A stretch of DNA of 64,000 nucleotides from NCBI GenBank assembly GCA_917880885.1, contig OU862913.1, positions 43,061,460 to 43,125,459 of the forward strand. The letters are read 5' to 3'. A program made the position numbers and the translations under genes. This DNA is from Limnephilus marmoratus. Taxonomy: Eukaryota > Arthropoda > Insecta > Trichoptera > Limnephilidae. Below are positions 37,901 through 52,900 of the stretch, one piece after another (the stretch's first letter is position 1; every line of letters begins with the position of its first letter). Below the pieces are notes generated by a model. It did no database searches and was not told the DNA's origin. It saw only the letters and a program-made list of their open reading frames with translations.

Positions 37901-40900
37901 AGTCACAATTTCATTAGCCACCACATCAAAACAGCTCCGATGCTGTTTAGATTTTAGTTAAGTAATTATCATTCACCGTGCATTAATGGATGTTCATCAG
38001 TCGTCTGAAATTAAAAATGCATTAAGGGTAGAAGGATATAGTTTAGATCGCATAATCGTAAGCGCCCATGTTAAATCACACAGATTTTCATCAATGACAG
38101 TCAGTTTTTTCGAAAAATTTGAACATTATTCATCAAATTTGAACGTTAATCTATCTATCTATATATAACCTGTCTATCTATCTATCCTCTATCTATCTAT
38201 ATAAATAAAAATAAATCTCCGAAATGTATATACGCGGACAAGCTCCGAACGACTGCACCAAATTGGTAATTTTTTTTGTGTTTGTTATTGCCAGGACAAA
38301 GTTTCTGGTGACTCTTGGCATTATGAAATTTGTATAAAAAATTACAATAGGTGGCACGTGAGCTGTTGGAAAACTGAATGAACCGGGACTGAATGTATGG
38401 AATGCGGGAGCGGGGTAGGGGGAGAGGAACCCAGGGAAGGGGGTTCGCGGGAGGGGGGGGAGTGGAATCTGGGAGAGGGAGGGGAACTCGGGAGGGGGGT
38501 TTACGGGACGGGGGAAGGGGGGAGTGGAATGGGGAGAGGCAAGGGAGAGAAGGCGGAATGGGAACACGAGAGTGGGATGGGAAGCGGGAGAGGAATGTGA
38601 CGAATGGGAAAGTAGACGCAGAGAGAAATAATTTCTTTATTAAATGCAACGCATGCCGGGAACCAGCTAGTTTTCAAATAAAGATTTTTTAATTCTTATT
38701 ATATTGAAGTTTTATTGGAATTTTCTTTTACTACAGTGATATAAAAAATAACAAACCTGTTTTTGTTTTCAGACATGCGATGTGGGGGGCGCCGTTCGGA
38801 TCGTCTGCTGCCCATTGTCGACAGTTATTGAAGGTACGATACCCAGAACTGAATCATCATTCATTTTAGATCCAGTAGGGGGTGCAAGGTTCGTGGATTT
38901 CCTAGGTCCTCTTATCACCATAAAACCGTCATTGCAAAAGACGGTGAGTCGTCGAGGTAAAATACCAAGAGCTCTGAGTGTTTGGAACAATATCAATAGT
39001 AATTATTGAAGATACCTTATACCGTAGACCGGGAAACATCAACTCTGAAATATTCCACCGACCCACATTAATTCTGGATTTCTGGATTGTGGGTAGAATT
39101 TTCAACGTCATGATGTGTTGTGTAACTATGTTGCAGGAAGCATTTGCTTGGTAAAGGACACGAAAATTGCGGGGGTATACAAACCATTTGCCAACTGCCA
39201 GACAGCGATGACAGCCGCCAGTGAAGGCACTTTACCACAGGTACTGTTATTCTCTTTATCTCTAAAAAAATAATTATGTACAATAGCTTGTGTCGCTTTC
39301 CACAGAGAGAAATAAAATGGCCTTATTTTTAAACGCCCGTGTTCTCAAAAGTTTCCTATGATCTGTAGCTATTCGAAAACGTAAAAATAAATGAAATTAT
39401 TGTTCACTATTAGCCCGCTAAAATGGCAGGAAGTTTTGAAAAAAAAAATAGATTTAGTGATTTGGAAAAAAAATAAAACAATGGGTCCATATTTTATATT
39501 TTGTACCAAACATAATTTTTATTCCATAACTGCAGTACAAATATAACTGCAGTGAAAATAACACTTTTTCTGGATAAAATCAGTATTCTTGTTGACTTAC
39601 TTGTATTCATTAACTTGATTTTTTTTCATTTTTGTCAGCTATACGCATTTTTTAATAACAATCAAACGTTAAAAGGTTAAATTATTGAAAAAAAAAAATT
39701 AAATAATATTTTTTAAACGTTTTAGGTTTGTTTTCTGATTTTCAATGCATTTTAGTGGCCTAATAACCATTAAAAAAAAAAATTAAATGCAGTTCTAATT
39801 TTCTTTGTAAGACGCAACTTTCGAGACTTCAAAGAGAATTCAAAAGTTGAAATAATTGACACACCCTCATGTACAATCACAGCAATTTTACTTTCTACAT
39901 ATTAATAATTATAAAATAAACTGTCATAGAAAATATTTCGATCTAATGCGTCAGTTAGTTTTGTAAGCTCCGATCCCATTGTGAGTTCTTCTCTTATTCT
40001 TGTCGCTCGGGTTACCTTAAATGATGAGTCAGTAGATTCAGTCCATAGATACCAATTCACTTGGGTAGCTTTTCTATTCACATTATGCCCCAGTCTATAA
40101 TTTTATTTTCGCATCACCTCTTTCCATCGTTACGAAAATTCAGTTCATTATAATTGATTTCCTGCTACATTGTTAACTTACCAAAAATAAATGCAGAAAA
40201 GCAAACAAATTTCACTAATTATTATACCTGCCGTGAGAGGATTAGAACATGCAACATGGTATTTTCAGCATAAATTAACGCACACAGGTCGAAATTAGAA
40301 ATAATTTTAATAAACAACAAGATTGCCGCCCTCCTACCTTGACAACGAGTCTGAGTACAATAAACATTGGCAAGTCAGTCCCACAGGTTGGAAGATAAAA
40401 TAGACTAAAAGAAGAAGATAACCATCAGGAACACACAAATGAACACAACAATAAATACATTTTGACACGTACGAGTATATTAAGCACTGTGGAAAAACCA
40501 AAATCGTTAAAATACTTTACAGATCACAACATCGTCATGTGCACTAATTCTAGATCACAGTTATTTTTCATTTCTTGATTATAAATTTGGATTTCACCCG
40601 TTAAGGGTTTTTATACCACTTACAGTTCATATTTTTTCTAAAAATTAGTTACGTTTTTTTTTAAACCACACTTGCCCTGAAGAAACAAAACTTATTCATT
40701 TAAAACACTAAAAAAGAACAAACAAACAACAGTTGATTTTAGAAGAGAGACTAACATAAGCCGATATATGTATATAATTAATATGAATTAGATGAAAGAC
40801 GGCAAAATGGATTATCAATAGTAGATTCACCGGCAGTTATTGCATTCAAATCTTTCTGCATATTTAATTTCCCTTTTTCTCTTTCACAGTCTTTTTCTCT

Positions 40901-43900
40901 TTAACAGTTTTTTTTTCTTTTTCACCGTCTTTGAGTCTCAATAATATTGTTGCATTTATTAAAACCACAATGATGACTAAGGTTTAATTTATTTTTCAGA
41001 TTGGCGCTTTAGAAGACGATGTTCAAATTGTCTGTTGTCCTCTGGTTATTGAAGGTACTGTACCCAGAAATGTATCATAACTCATTACAAATCCAGTAAG
41101 CTTTGCGATGGTTCGGTGATTTCGTAGCCTCCCCCACCACCACAATACCGCCACTGAAAAAGTCAATGAGTCGTTGAGGTGGAATACCAACGGCTGCGGA
41201 GTGTTTGAAACTTTACCACTAGAAATTCTTGAAGATACCTCAAACCGTAGACGGCAAATATTAACCCTCAAATTTCCCACTGACGCACATTATTTCTGGA
41301 TTGTGGGTAGAATCTTCGTAGTTTTGTTGTTTAACTCTGGTGTGTCTGTATTTTTTGCAGGAAGTAACTGCACGCTAATAGATACAAAGATGGCAGGAGT
41401 ATGCAGATCATTTGCCAACTGCCGGAGAGCGAAGAAGGCCGCCGGTAGAGGCGTTGTACCACAGGTACTGTTCTTTCCTTTTTGCGTATGTGTCAATAAC
41501 AACGCGTTTGACTTAAGGGATAAACATTAATTATGTAAGCAGTTTTTATTCTAATCTAGACCCCTCCCCTCTCCCTTGGTCAGATAATTTTGGGCCACTT
41601 CCTATATACTTTTCAAGTAACGTGAGATATTGGTGAATCCCCCCACCCCCCCCCCCTTTTTATCTCACGTAATTAATGTATGCCTCCTTACGTGTTCTCA
41701 ACGTGACCTTCCTTTGCTTACAGAGATGTGACTTAACTGATAACGAATCGGAGTTGGTGTGCTGCGCGGAGACTGACTGCCCGCCGCTGCCGAAGGGATT
41801 TGTCGCTCAGTTACCAAATGGATCCAAGGCTGCGGACTGTGAGTTACACAAAACCCGAGCTGAAATAATCTAAATGATGCATTTCTACGTACTCTGCGTA
41901 AAGTACTCTTTTGAAAATTCTTTTTTTTTACAGAAGATATTAAAAAATATCATGAATAAACCTAATAGACAGTTTAAAACTTAACAAATGTCGTATTTTC
42001 CCAAATTTCAAATTACCTAATTTGATGTAATATCCACAAAATGTGAGATCTACTTGCAAAGTTATCTTCTGTAAACTAAAGGTTTTTAGAAACAGTATAC
42101 AGTACATAGGGCGCGCGTATCGATTTATTCTCGCGAGACTTCAGACTGAATCATTCATCATTAAAAAAATGTATTAGTGTTTTTCTTTTATTGTAAAGGT
42201 AAAAAAATAACCTTTTTGATTTTAACAAACAAAGTGTTAAATTTTCTCTGTTAGAAAAATCGTTTTTTTAATACTGAAATCCACAATATTTAAGTTATAA
42301 ATATCATAAAGGGGAAAATCCTACTTATAATTTCAACTGGACTGATAGAACAACTACCTGGCTATACACATCTACATTATATACTAGAAATTATCTTCCA
42401 CTCTGTGATTTACTTAGTCCCACGAATAACTGTAGGAACTTGAAACTTTTATTAGTAATATTTTTGAATGTAGCTATTACTTTGTGGTTATCCATTATAG
42501 AAAAATGAAATAATTTAACTTTGTATAAACCACTTATTTGATGCGCAAATCCGACCGGTTTCGGAACAAACGTTCCTTCGTCAGGGAAAGCTTATACTAA
42601 TTTGACAGTTTCGAACAATGTTTTATTATGGAATAAATAATAATCTATTATAAATAATAAAATCGATTTTAGAATATATCGCAAGCCAACATACACTGAC
42701 ATAGTAATTCATAGGACCTCCAACCACCCTGTCTCACAAAAACACTCCACCTTCCATTCCATGATACACCGCTTAGTAAATGTCCCAATGTCTAATAATA
42801 ATTTCCTTTCTGAACTTTCAATAATAAAACAAATTGCTATAAATAACGGATATGAACCAAAATTAATTGATAACATAAATAAAAAACTTATCAAAATTTC
42901 AAAAAATAAATATCTATACAATTCTAATAATATTAATGATAAAGAATGGCGTAAAATTTTGTATATTAATAATTTTTCAGTTCAATGTTGCAAAAATCTT
43001 CCTTCTAATATTAAACCAGCGTTTTATACAAGAAATAATATCGGTAATTTTTTGAGAAATACTAAAGATAAAGACCATAAATTGACTAATTCCGGAATAT
43101 ATAAACTCAAATGCAATGATTGTCCCTCATTTTATATTGGAAAAACCACTCGTAATTTTGAAATCAGAATCAAAGAACATTTAAGATGTCTTAATAATAA
43201 TAATTTTTCTGAGTTTGCTAACCATATCATTGAAAATAACCATAGTTTTGAAAAAAATACAGGGATAAATATTCTTCATATTAATAATAAAGGAAAACGT
43301 TTAGATAACTTAGAAGCCTTGGAAATTAAAAAATCCCTTAAAAATAATGAATCTATTATTAACAAACAAAAAATATTGTCATATAGCCCAATCATGGATT
43401 TGTTCCCCTACCCACCCACTCTACACTAATACCTACCTACCCAATCTACATTATTATCTAGCAACAGCTCCACCCCTACCATAATAAAACATTGTTCGAA
43501 ACTGTCAAATTAGTATAAGCTTTCCCTGACGAAGGAACGTTTGTTCCGAAACCGGTCGGATTTGCGCATCAAATAAGTGGTTTATACAAAGTTAAATTAT
43601 TTCATTTTTTTTTTTTTTTTTATTAGTAATGTTTTGTTTCCTCTACAGACTGTATAGAGCTGGCAGAGAAGATTCACCCGTGCCAAGAAACACGCTCCGG
43701 TTGGACTCGGGGAGATACATTATGTCCTCTACTCACACCAGACTCCAATAAAGTATATCACAAGACTCCTATAACAACTACAGCGGAGGCCCCATATTAT
43801 GTAAGTTACAGAAATAGGTAGCTTTATTTAAAACCAAAAACAATAATTTATTTATATCCAAATAATAATAATTTTTTTTTAAATTAATCCATGTATTTGG

Positions 43901-46900
43901 GGATGCAGTGTGGAGGGCCTTTTTAAGGAAAGGAAGAAGAGGAAGTTTGGGTAAAGAAAAAGATATGAGGAGGGGGTAGGTTTCTAGGGATAAGTGTGTT
44001 CAAGAGTGACGGACGAATGGACCCTGTAGTCTCGCGGCGGTGCAAGAAGATGGATCTAGAGAGACCAGCTGGAGAGGTCAGAGGATCTTCCCGAAAACAC
44101 TTCACCCGATGAACTCGGATACCCCTGCTAAGTTACCAAACGTAGCTAGCCACTTGGGGTGACTTATGGCGGAGGTGTTGGTTATCCAACACTTCGTCTC
44201 CCAACCAACTAACCAGCACGCCGTTTCATGGCAGCAGTAGGAGGGATGATAGACCGCTTCAAAACTCGGTCTCAGCAACTTCTTGCTTCATTCACATTCA
44301 TATTCCATCTCATGTTCATATACACTCATCTTGTGTTATTCTGACTCTTGACCCGACCCAGCTCTAGTAACTTTAATTAACTTCCGCGGCGTATATTCTC
44401 CTTACACTATTTTTTCGTTTATCCGCTCTACATGCCCAAACCATCCAAGGGTCCTTTCTTAATCAAGAGATGTAACATACTTCCCTTCAACACTTTAAGT
44501 TTTTAAGCTCTTAAAAAATATTAATTTTGAAGAAAACATGTATTCAGATGTCGGGTTGAAAAAGTTTTTTTTTTTTTACAGTGAATACCGCACAAGAATC
44601 TCAACTGCTCCCGTCTGGAGCCATTGAGACTATGGCATCCCCAATAGGGGTATGTTGTGAGGCTGAAGGTTGTGGGGAGGGGAAGGAGGTGGGGAAGAGG
44701 AAGGTTGGGAAGTACCTGGCTATTCAGATCTGGTCACCAAACACGGCTAAAGCCATTTTTAAGCAACGTTTCAATTCTGAATGATGGTCTTACACCAGGG
44801 CGATACTAATAGTATCTTCCACTCTGGAACATGCCGCAAATATACTATATATTATTTTAAATGAATTAATTGTGAAATAACACAAATTAATCAAATAAAA
44901 TTTATTTGCGCATGCCGGGTTCGAACCCGCGTCCTCCGGATTGTGAGTCAAGAGTCTTACCCACTGGACTACGGAGGTCGTCCAGTGGATAATTACATAA
45001 ATTTCCCTTCACAAAAAAATGATTATGTTGTATTATTTCCCAATTTATTCTTTTAAAACAATATATATTTCTTTTATTTGGGAGGTGGGATGAGTACCGC
45101 CTCCCCGGAAACCATTGATACCCAAAACCCCTTGCAAAGTCACCCTAAGTAGTTAGCTTCGTTTGGTGAATCAGGGGTGTCCAGGTTCGAGGGGTGAGGT
45201 TTGTCAAGGTTTTGGCGGCGGATGCTTTTGCCCATCTACTGCGTGGCGGGCCGGATCTGGAGAGACTGAATGAGGGCGACGTTATGACCTCTCCAGCAGT
45301 ACTAACTCGACTCATCATCACGCAATGGGAAGGATGGATTCACACGTTCATCACTCCTGAACACATTGATCCTCAGATTCCTACCCATCCCTCATCCCAG
45401 AGTTTTCTCTCCATCCTTTCCCCAAAAAGACATAGGCTTTTTTTTCGTTGAGGTCGCCTGTGTGGAGAAGAAGTTTTTTTATGTGAATTGATATTATATT
45501 TTCGACACGTTCCGATGTGAAAGATACTCTCAGTATTGCCCTGGTGAGTAAGACCACCACTCAGAACTGATACGTTGCTTGAAATCGCTTTAGTCGCGTT
45601 TGGTGACTAGATCTGATTAGCCCGTACTTCCCAGCCTTCCTCTCGCCCATCTCCTTCCCCTCCCCATTACCTTCAGCCAAACATTTACCCCAATTTGTGA
45701 TGCATTAGTTTCACTAACTCCTGATGATTGAGTGCAATTGGACTCTTGTGCGGTATTCATAAAAGAAAAGAAGATGAAATAACAATTAAAAATATTTATT
45801 TTTAGACCAATAATCAAACTTGTTTAGAGAATAATATTTGGATGTCGTGTTGTGTTCCCAGGGACGTATTGGATCAGGTCAGAGAGGAGACATTACCTGG
45901 CAGGGGCAGCCTGTAAGTCTAGTGAGTGACCAGTGGGTGTTGTGTACTGCAAGAGCCATTGATTACATTGGGTGAGTTTGTTGTTTATTTTTTTTAAATT
46001 CAACTCGTCCTTGAAATAATGATCGCAACGATGAACATAGATAAACGTATTGATTTGAAATTTAAATGATCAAGTTTTAAAGATGTAAGCACCTTTGAGG
46101 TATTATTTCACAAAACTGGAGCTGTACACGGTGTCTGGCAACTCTTTGTATAAGCGGGCAACTGATGAATCTACCTCAAATTATTATTGACTGAGGTTAG
46201 CAAAATTCTTTTTAAACTCTTTTCATTTACGTTTGTTTGTATGTTCCGCTTCCTATTCAGGATGGTGGCTGCATTAATGGTTTTTAAAGATTATATTTTC
46301 AGACTTTTAATAATCGTGCTTTTTTGGACTTTTTCGAATTTGTGCAAAATTATGGTATCTACCAGCCTAAAGAAAGTCTGAAAAAAGAATTGTCATTGAG
46401 ACAGCGACGTTTCCTCGAACAAAATGTATAAATATTCTTCGTTTGAAGTTTAAGAATGTTGTATTAAGTGGGAAGGTATTTTAGTACCTACTTATAAATT
46501 TCATGATTTGAGAAGAAATAATGGTTTTTATTTATTAGAAAGTAAGTAAGAAACTTTTTGTACGCGTCTATTGTTACAGAATTACATATGTACCTAATAG
46601 TGTAGTCATGAGAACACAAAATAATCGTAATATCGTGTTTTTTTTAAATGGTTTCGTTTTTGATCATATTTTGTTGCCTACTTATAATAAATGATTAAAT
46701 CTTATTATAAATAATAATTCTATACATTAGTTCCATTTGTTAAAAACATAGTGTCGCCCGAGTTGTTTTTAATGTCCACTTTGATTGTTGGAAATAATGA
46801 TTTATTTGTGGTTCAAATATTGTTACAAAGTTCCCTTCAGGTCACTCATGCAATTTTTTTTCTCCATTTAATATTTAGTGTCTTTAAATGTAGTGATTAA

Positions 46901-49900
46901 TATTATGCTACATCATTCAATTTTTTAAATGTTCAAATGTTTTTTAAACCTCAATATAGGCTATTATTCCTAGTGAAGTTAATACTTTTTATTTAAAAAT
47001 AATAATATGATTTATATACGGGTGACAAATAATAAAAACAGAGTGTGCAATTCACACGCGGTAGAAGTAAAATCTTCAGAAAACTAAAGTAGTCAAGAGT
47101 GGAGAGGCTACGAAGCACCGCACAAAGAGGAGACCATACCATCTCATTCTCTCGCAGGCTAATACAAACATTACGTGTTTGTCACTCTTTAGTGCAGCTA
47201 TTTTTCGTTTAATCGAGTTTCAAATCACAACGGTGCTAAAGAAGTTTCCGATTCAATAAATCGGGATCGAGTCATCGCATCGACGCATTTATAAGATAGT
47301 AAACAGCTGAAAGTAATATTAATATGCCAGTTAAAAAATTCTACTTCGGACACGATTTACTCCAGAACAAAGCTCACGAGAGGGATGGATTCGTACATCC
47401 GACACTACAGGACATCCGTCACTCCTGAACGTTCTTTACTCATGGACATCCGTCACTCCTGTTCATATGAGTTTTTTTTAAAGTGGAAACTTCTTGAGCA
47501 CCGTTGTGGTTTGAAACTTGATGAAACGGAAATAAGCGACATTAAAAAGAGACAAACACAAACATCTATAGGATTTAGCCTGCGAGTGAAAGAGGTGTCC
47601 TCTTTGTGCGGTGCTTAGTAGAATAAGTAGTAAAATAATAACTTGCTAACAATATTATAATAAATAAACTCTGCACTTATCCTACGCCTCTGCATTCGTC
47701 TCATTCTCTCCAACTTTAGTTTTCTGAAGGTTTCACTTCTACCGCGTGTGAATTGCATACACTGATTTTTTTAAATAATTTTCAGCATAATGTGTCCCCA
47801 TGAAATTCTTTCGAGAAATTGATTAAAACGTTTTTTTTTGCTGCGAAAAAGTGGCGGGAAATTTGAAGTAAGACATTTATCTTTTTGATTTTGTTATGCG
47901 ATGGTTATTAACTTTTCAAATTAAACATTTCTTCTGGGAAATTTGAAATTGAGAAAAAAATTGCTCGTAAAATGGGTCGGGAAATTATGTTAGAATTTTT
48001 AGAAACTGAGAAATTTACAGTTTTGTTAACCCCTCAGACCAATTTGTTTCCTTTTCGGAACAACTCAAAGAGGTCTCATAGAAATCGTAGTTCTCCTCTT
48101 ACTATCATGTATAGAAATATGATCTAAAAACGATCTTAGAAAGAGTTTAAATTCAAATTTGAAAATTTATAACAAAATAATCAAAACGTTCGCTTTTCAG
48201 AAACCAAAGTTTCCAACCAAAATTTGAAAAAGATTATGAATTTTCGGAAATTTTATAATAATGAACATGAAACGATAAAAAATAGAGTTGACGATAACTT
48301 TTATATAACAATTGCTTACAAAAAAATATGTGTGCGTTTTAATTTTTGTTGTCAGTAATTTTAATAAAAAAACAAAAACATTATAAATTTTTGTAAGTCA
48401 AAAAATTGGTATCTATTTGTTTTCATCACTTTTCAAAAACAGTTTTTAATTTTCGGATGCTGTCATAAACTTTCCATTTATGTAGATTTTATTGCAAAAT
48501 GGAAATATTTTGATCTTCCGATAAAATAGGCCGGAGACCTGAGGGGTTAATTAATTTTGACGGTTCTTTTTTAAAACAACAGAGAGAGTCACTTCCGTTT
48601 ACAACAATCGAAAATGTACAGTCCTTCAGATAATAATACTATCAGATAAGGACATATTTAGCATTAAAGAAGCGTCTTTTGTTTCAGTTCTGATAAAGTT
48701 CAGTTTGTTGGATTGGGCGGGACATTTACACCCCGGTACAATCCAGATGAGATATATGGCGTCACTCAACAATACATTCACCCGCTATACAAGGGAACTT
48801 ACTCTAAAGTGTACAACAGCATCGCTCTCCTTCAGCTAGACAGAGAGTAAGTATTTCATAATTATATAATATATTGAAATAATTTGAAGTAAAAATAACA
48901 TAACAACAAAAAAACTTAAAATAAATAAGCCCACACGTTCAACCGTAATTGGAATTCCAGACCATATACTGTTCGGGAGTTTACTATAGCAACTGAGCTA
49001 TCTCCCGAACCTTCAGACCTGCTCTATTTCTCCATTCTACTTTTAAACTTTTCAGCATTTTTTGTTTTATCAATATAACAAATCTGACGGCCTTCGTGGT
49101 CAAGGGAAATGGCTCTCGACTAGTAATACGGAGGTCGCGGATTCGAATTCGTCATGTGTTAGTAAATTTTATTTAATTAATTTGTGATATTTCTCAACTT
49201 ATTCATTTAAAACAATATATGTAGTATATTTATGGCACGTTCCAGAATAGAAGATACTCTCAGTATCGCCCTGGTATAAGACCACCATTCAGAAATGAAA
49301 GGTTACTTAAAATGGCTTTAGCCGTATTTGATGACCAGATCTGAATAGCCAGGAACTTCCCCACCTTCTTCCTCCCCATCTCCTTCTCCTCCACAGTACC
49401 TCCAGCTTCACAACATAGCCCAATTTCCACAGTTTCACTTCAGACGGTTGGGAGCAGTCCCCGGCCTTACTCGAGCTTTATGTTGAGTATTTCGTAATTT
49501 AATGTGACCTCCCATTCTTGTGTGCGTGCAAAAATTTCATCAATATCGAAAACAAATAACTATATAAACTAAAGCTATTAACAATAACATTAGATTCAAT
49601 CATCACAGATAGTCTTCTCTATATAAATAGATATATAGAACTAGCGCAGATTAGTGAAAAATCACGAATTGACTGAATTCTCCATAAACAGTTCCAATTT
49701 TGAAAATGGCAATTTATATTTGTAGTTAGTTTATCGCTTGTCTGAATTCTCCAGAAAAAAGTTTATTGAACTGGAGTTACAGACAGACAGAATCACAACT
49801 GAAATTAGCACCTTTTTTATTATTATTTAAAATGTTACGGTTAATAATCCGTGGAAAAGTAAAGTAATCATATTTATTAAAGAATACTTTTTTATTGCAA

Positions 49901-52900
49901 AAAAAATTAACAAAATTTTAAAACTGGTGACGGGGACACGTGCGGGATTTTCACGTGTGTCATGCGTCATGCCAGAATATCGGCATACCGCACCTAAAGG
50001 GTTAAGGAATATTATTGCATCGTAATACCAGCTCACAGCTTTTTTCTAAAATAAATTATTGTTTTTAACACAAACAAGTTAGTGTTTACAAGTTAGTTAG
50101 TTAAGTAAATCTAAAATTGACCATTTTTCAATTTCAGGGTGAAATTCACGAGCAGAATTCTGCCAGTCTGTCTCCACACGGGCACCCCTCTTCCCGACAG
50201 TGGCTTCATACTAACTGAACACTTGGAAGGAAAGGTTAGAACACTTTTCTTTGCCTTCATGATGAACAATGACCAATGATGTGATAACGACAAGATTGAC
50301 AGCTGTCGCCGGTACTAAGTGTACATTTTTTTAATAGATGTCCAACAAACATGCCGTTTTCCCGCAGGGGTAGGCAGAGAGGATGGTCCGCCACACGCCT
50401 CTGTTTTAAAACACTATTTGCTTCGTTCACGTTGTACATCGTCTTATGCATAGGTACTCTTCTGTTATTCTGAATTTTGAGATGGCTCAACTCAAGTAGG
50501 TACTTGATTCACTCGATCGTGCCATGTCGTCCTTGGGCGTGCCACACTTCTTCTACCATTCACTTATGCATCTTATATTCTCCTAGCACTTCTTTCATCG
50601 TCCATCCGCTCTACATATAAAAACCATCTGATTTTCCCATTATAAAACCTTTTCATTATTACATGCTCTCCCGATCTCCACATGTTTATGGTTTTTCTAC
50701 CACTCTAAAGAGGTGCAAATATACAAACAAAGATATTTTATTAAAATTAAATGTTGATTAAAGGACACTCTTCCAAGATCTCCATGGTCAAGTGGTTAAG
50801 ATCCTCGGTGACGAATTCAGAGGTAGCGGGTTCAAATCCTGACGTGTAATAACGTGTAATGACGTGTAAACGTCACAATAAATAATTAAATCATTTAAAT
50901 AACACACCATGTTCGTGGCACGTTCCAGAGTAAATGGTATTGTCAGTATCGCCCTGGTGAATGACTGGAGAAATAGTGGCTGTATCGTGTTTGGTGACCA
51001 GATCTAATTAGTCAGCCTTCCCACCTTCCTCCTCCCATCTCCTTCTCCTCCCCACTTCCTTCAGTTTTACAACATGCCTACATTAGGGATGCCATAGTCC
51101 CACTGGCTCTAGACGGTTAGGAGCATTTGGGAGACTTGTGCTGTATTCACATTAAAAACATATTTCATTAATACCTCACTTCATATTGTAATAGTATAGG
51201 GATAGCGCGGTAGAAATGTTCTTTGGTTGATTTTGCTTTGTTATTCCCACCAAGTTTAATTTATTTAATGGGTCTAACGATGCTAAATAACTAATAAAGC
51301 TAAAAACAAAATTAATTATTAATTTGGGAGGCGGGTATGGGTACTGCCGCCTCGGAAACCATTTATTGAATAACCAACACCTCTGACATAGATCACACCA
51401 TGTGGTTTGCTACGTTTGGTGACTTAGCAGGGGTGCCCATGCTCATGGGGTGAGATTTGTCTAGGTCTTTGCGACGGGTCCATTTACCCACCTACTACTT
51501 AACGGGTCGGATCGGGAGGATCTGGTTGAGGGAGAACTTTGAACACTCCAGACGGACTCTCTTGACCTATGGCACCGCAGAGGGAGGGATGGATTAACAC
51601 GTTGAACCCCAGATTCCTACCCACCCCTGATACCTTTTTTCCTCCCAGAACTTCCTCTCCTTCTTTTTCCAATAAAGACTCTCCACACAGCATCTACAAA
51701 GATGCCACCGATCCAGAGGTATTTTTTCCCTAAGGGCCTCCTGTGAGGGGTTAAAGAAAAACACTGCTAATATTAATTTCCTCTTGTATATTTGTTGCAA
51801 AAAATAATGGCACATTTGTTCTCACAAGATAATCTTTAATCAGTTGGTTTGTTTTTTAACATTTCAGATGAGCATACAGAAAGTGTCTCAGGAGGAGTGC
51901 TCCAAAGCAGTTCCCGCAGCAGCTAGCAGCTCTTATCACCCTGCCGGCGTAAAATATGACGTGGAGATTTGCAGCCGCCCAGTCAACACAACTGGGGGAT
52001 GTCCGGTATGTAACGCTGAGATGTATTGTAAACCAAGCTTATTATACTGAAGATTTTTTTTTTAAATTAATTATTTTTACTATAAACATTAATATTACAA
52101 GAAATTTAATAAAAACAAAAAAAGTAGTAACGCAAAGCTGCTAAAGATAGCCGACATGTGACAATCATTATTGACGTGCGCCATAGAATAAAGAATAACA
52201 AAACAGTGGGCGTGTTTTGTGATACAAAAGTCTGACTATTCTTTGCTTAAAATATTATTAAACTTATCCTGTATAATAATGAAATCCAAATGCGAAAGCG
52301 ATATTCAATGTGAGACAGAGCGCGTGCTAAATGGGCTAGAACCAAAATGTATTAAGTCGGTGGCGACGATGGTTCTATTTAAATCTGCGTGAAAGGCTTT
52401 TCTAGTTTTTACGCAAATAACATAAGTTTTCCACTGAAATTGTGAGATTTGTAAGTAGTTATGTTTATTATTTGTATTAGGTATGGTGGTCTTCCACCAA
52501 GGTGATACTGAAAGTATCTTCAATTCTTGAACGTGCCGGAAATGTAATAAAATTATTTCACTTAAATTATATGTGATTTTTTTTACATTAGCTTCACACA
52601 GGAGGCCCTGAGTAAATTAATTCCCCTCATGGCCTTTTTCATTATTGGGGATGCTGTGTGGAGGGTTTTTTAATGAAAGAAAGTTTTGGAAAGGAAAAGT
52701 TTATTATGGGTGGGTAGGAATCTGAGTGACAGACGTATAAACCCATCCCATATATTCAGAGAGAGAACGGCTGGAGAAGCCAATGGGTCTCCCTGAATCA
52801 TTCTCTCCCGATCCGGCCTGCCATGCAGATTGTGGGTAGACACATCCGCCGCCAAGTCTCGGACATCCCTTGAATCTGGGCACCCCTGCTAAGTCATTAA

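Larger units (their letters stand above)
42448..43630 (+). mobile_element. Penelope-like element, 5'-truncated, inverted pLTRs
   Basis: A 12-bp direct repeat TTTATTAGTAAT flanks it (42448-42459, 43619-43630). Inside are two ~131-bp inverted copies of one sequence (42501-42631 minus, 43479-43610 plus), then the ORF. Inverted partial pLTRs are a known Penelope feature. Each pLTR has a hammerhead-type core. The element lies in an SPH intron and ends 30 nt before the acceptor of the exon at 43649. Confidence 0.85.

Noticed and set aside
38393..38692. Gly/Arg/Glu-rich proteins in the purine-rich stretch
   Set aside because: Several frames are open on both strands because the DNA is a G/A-biased repeat core; no domain is visible.
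47385..47618. 77-residue frame within the TIR element
   Set aside because: No transposase motifs; it reads through the inner inverted repeat.
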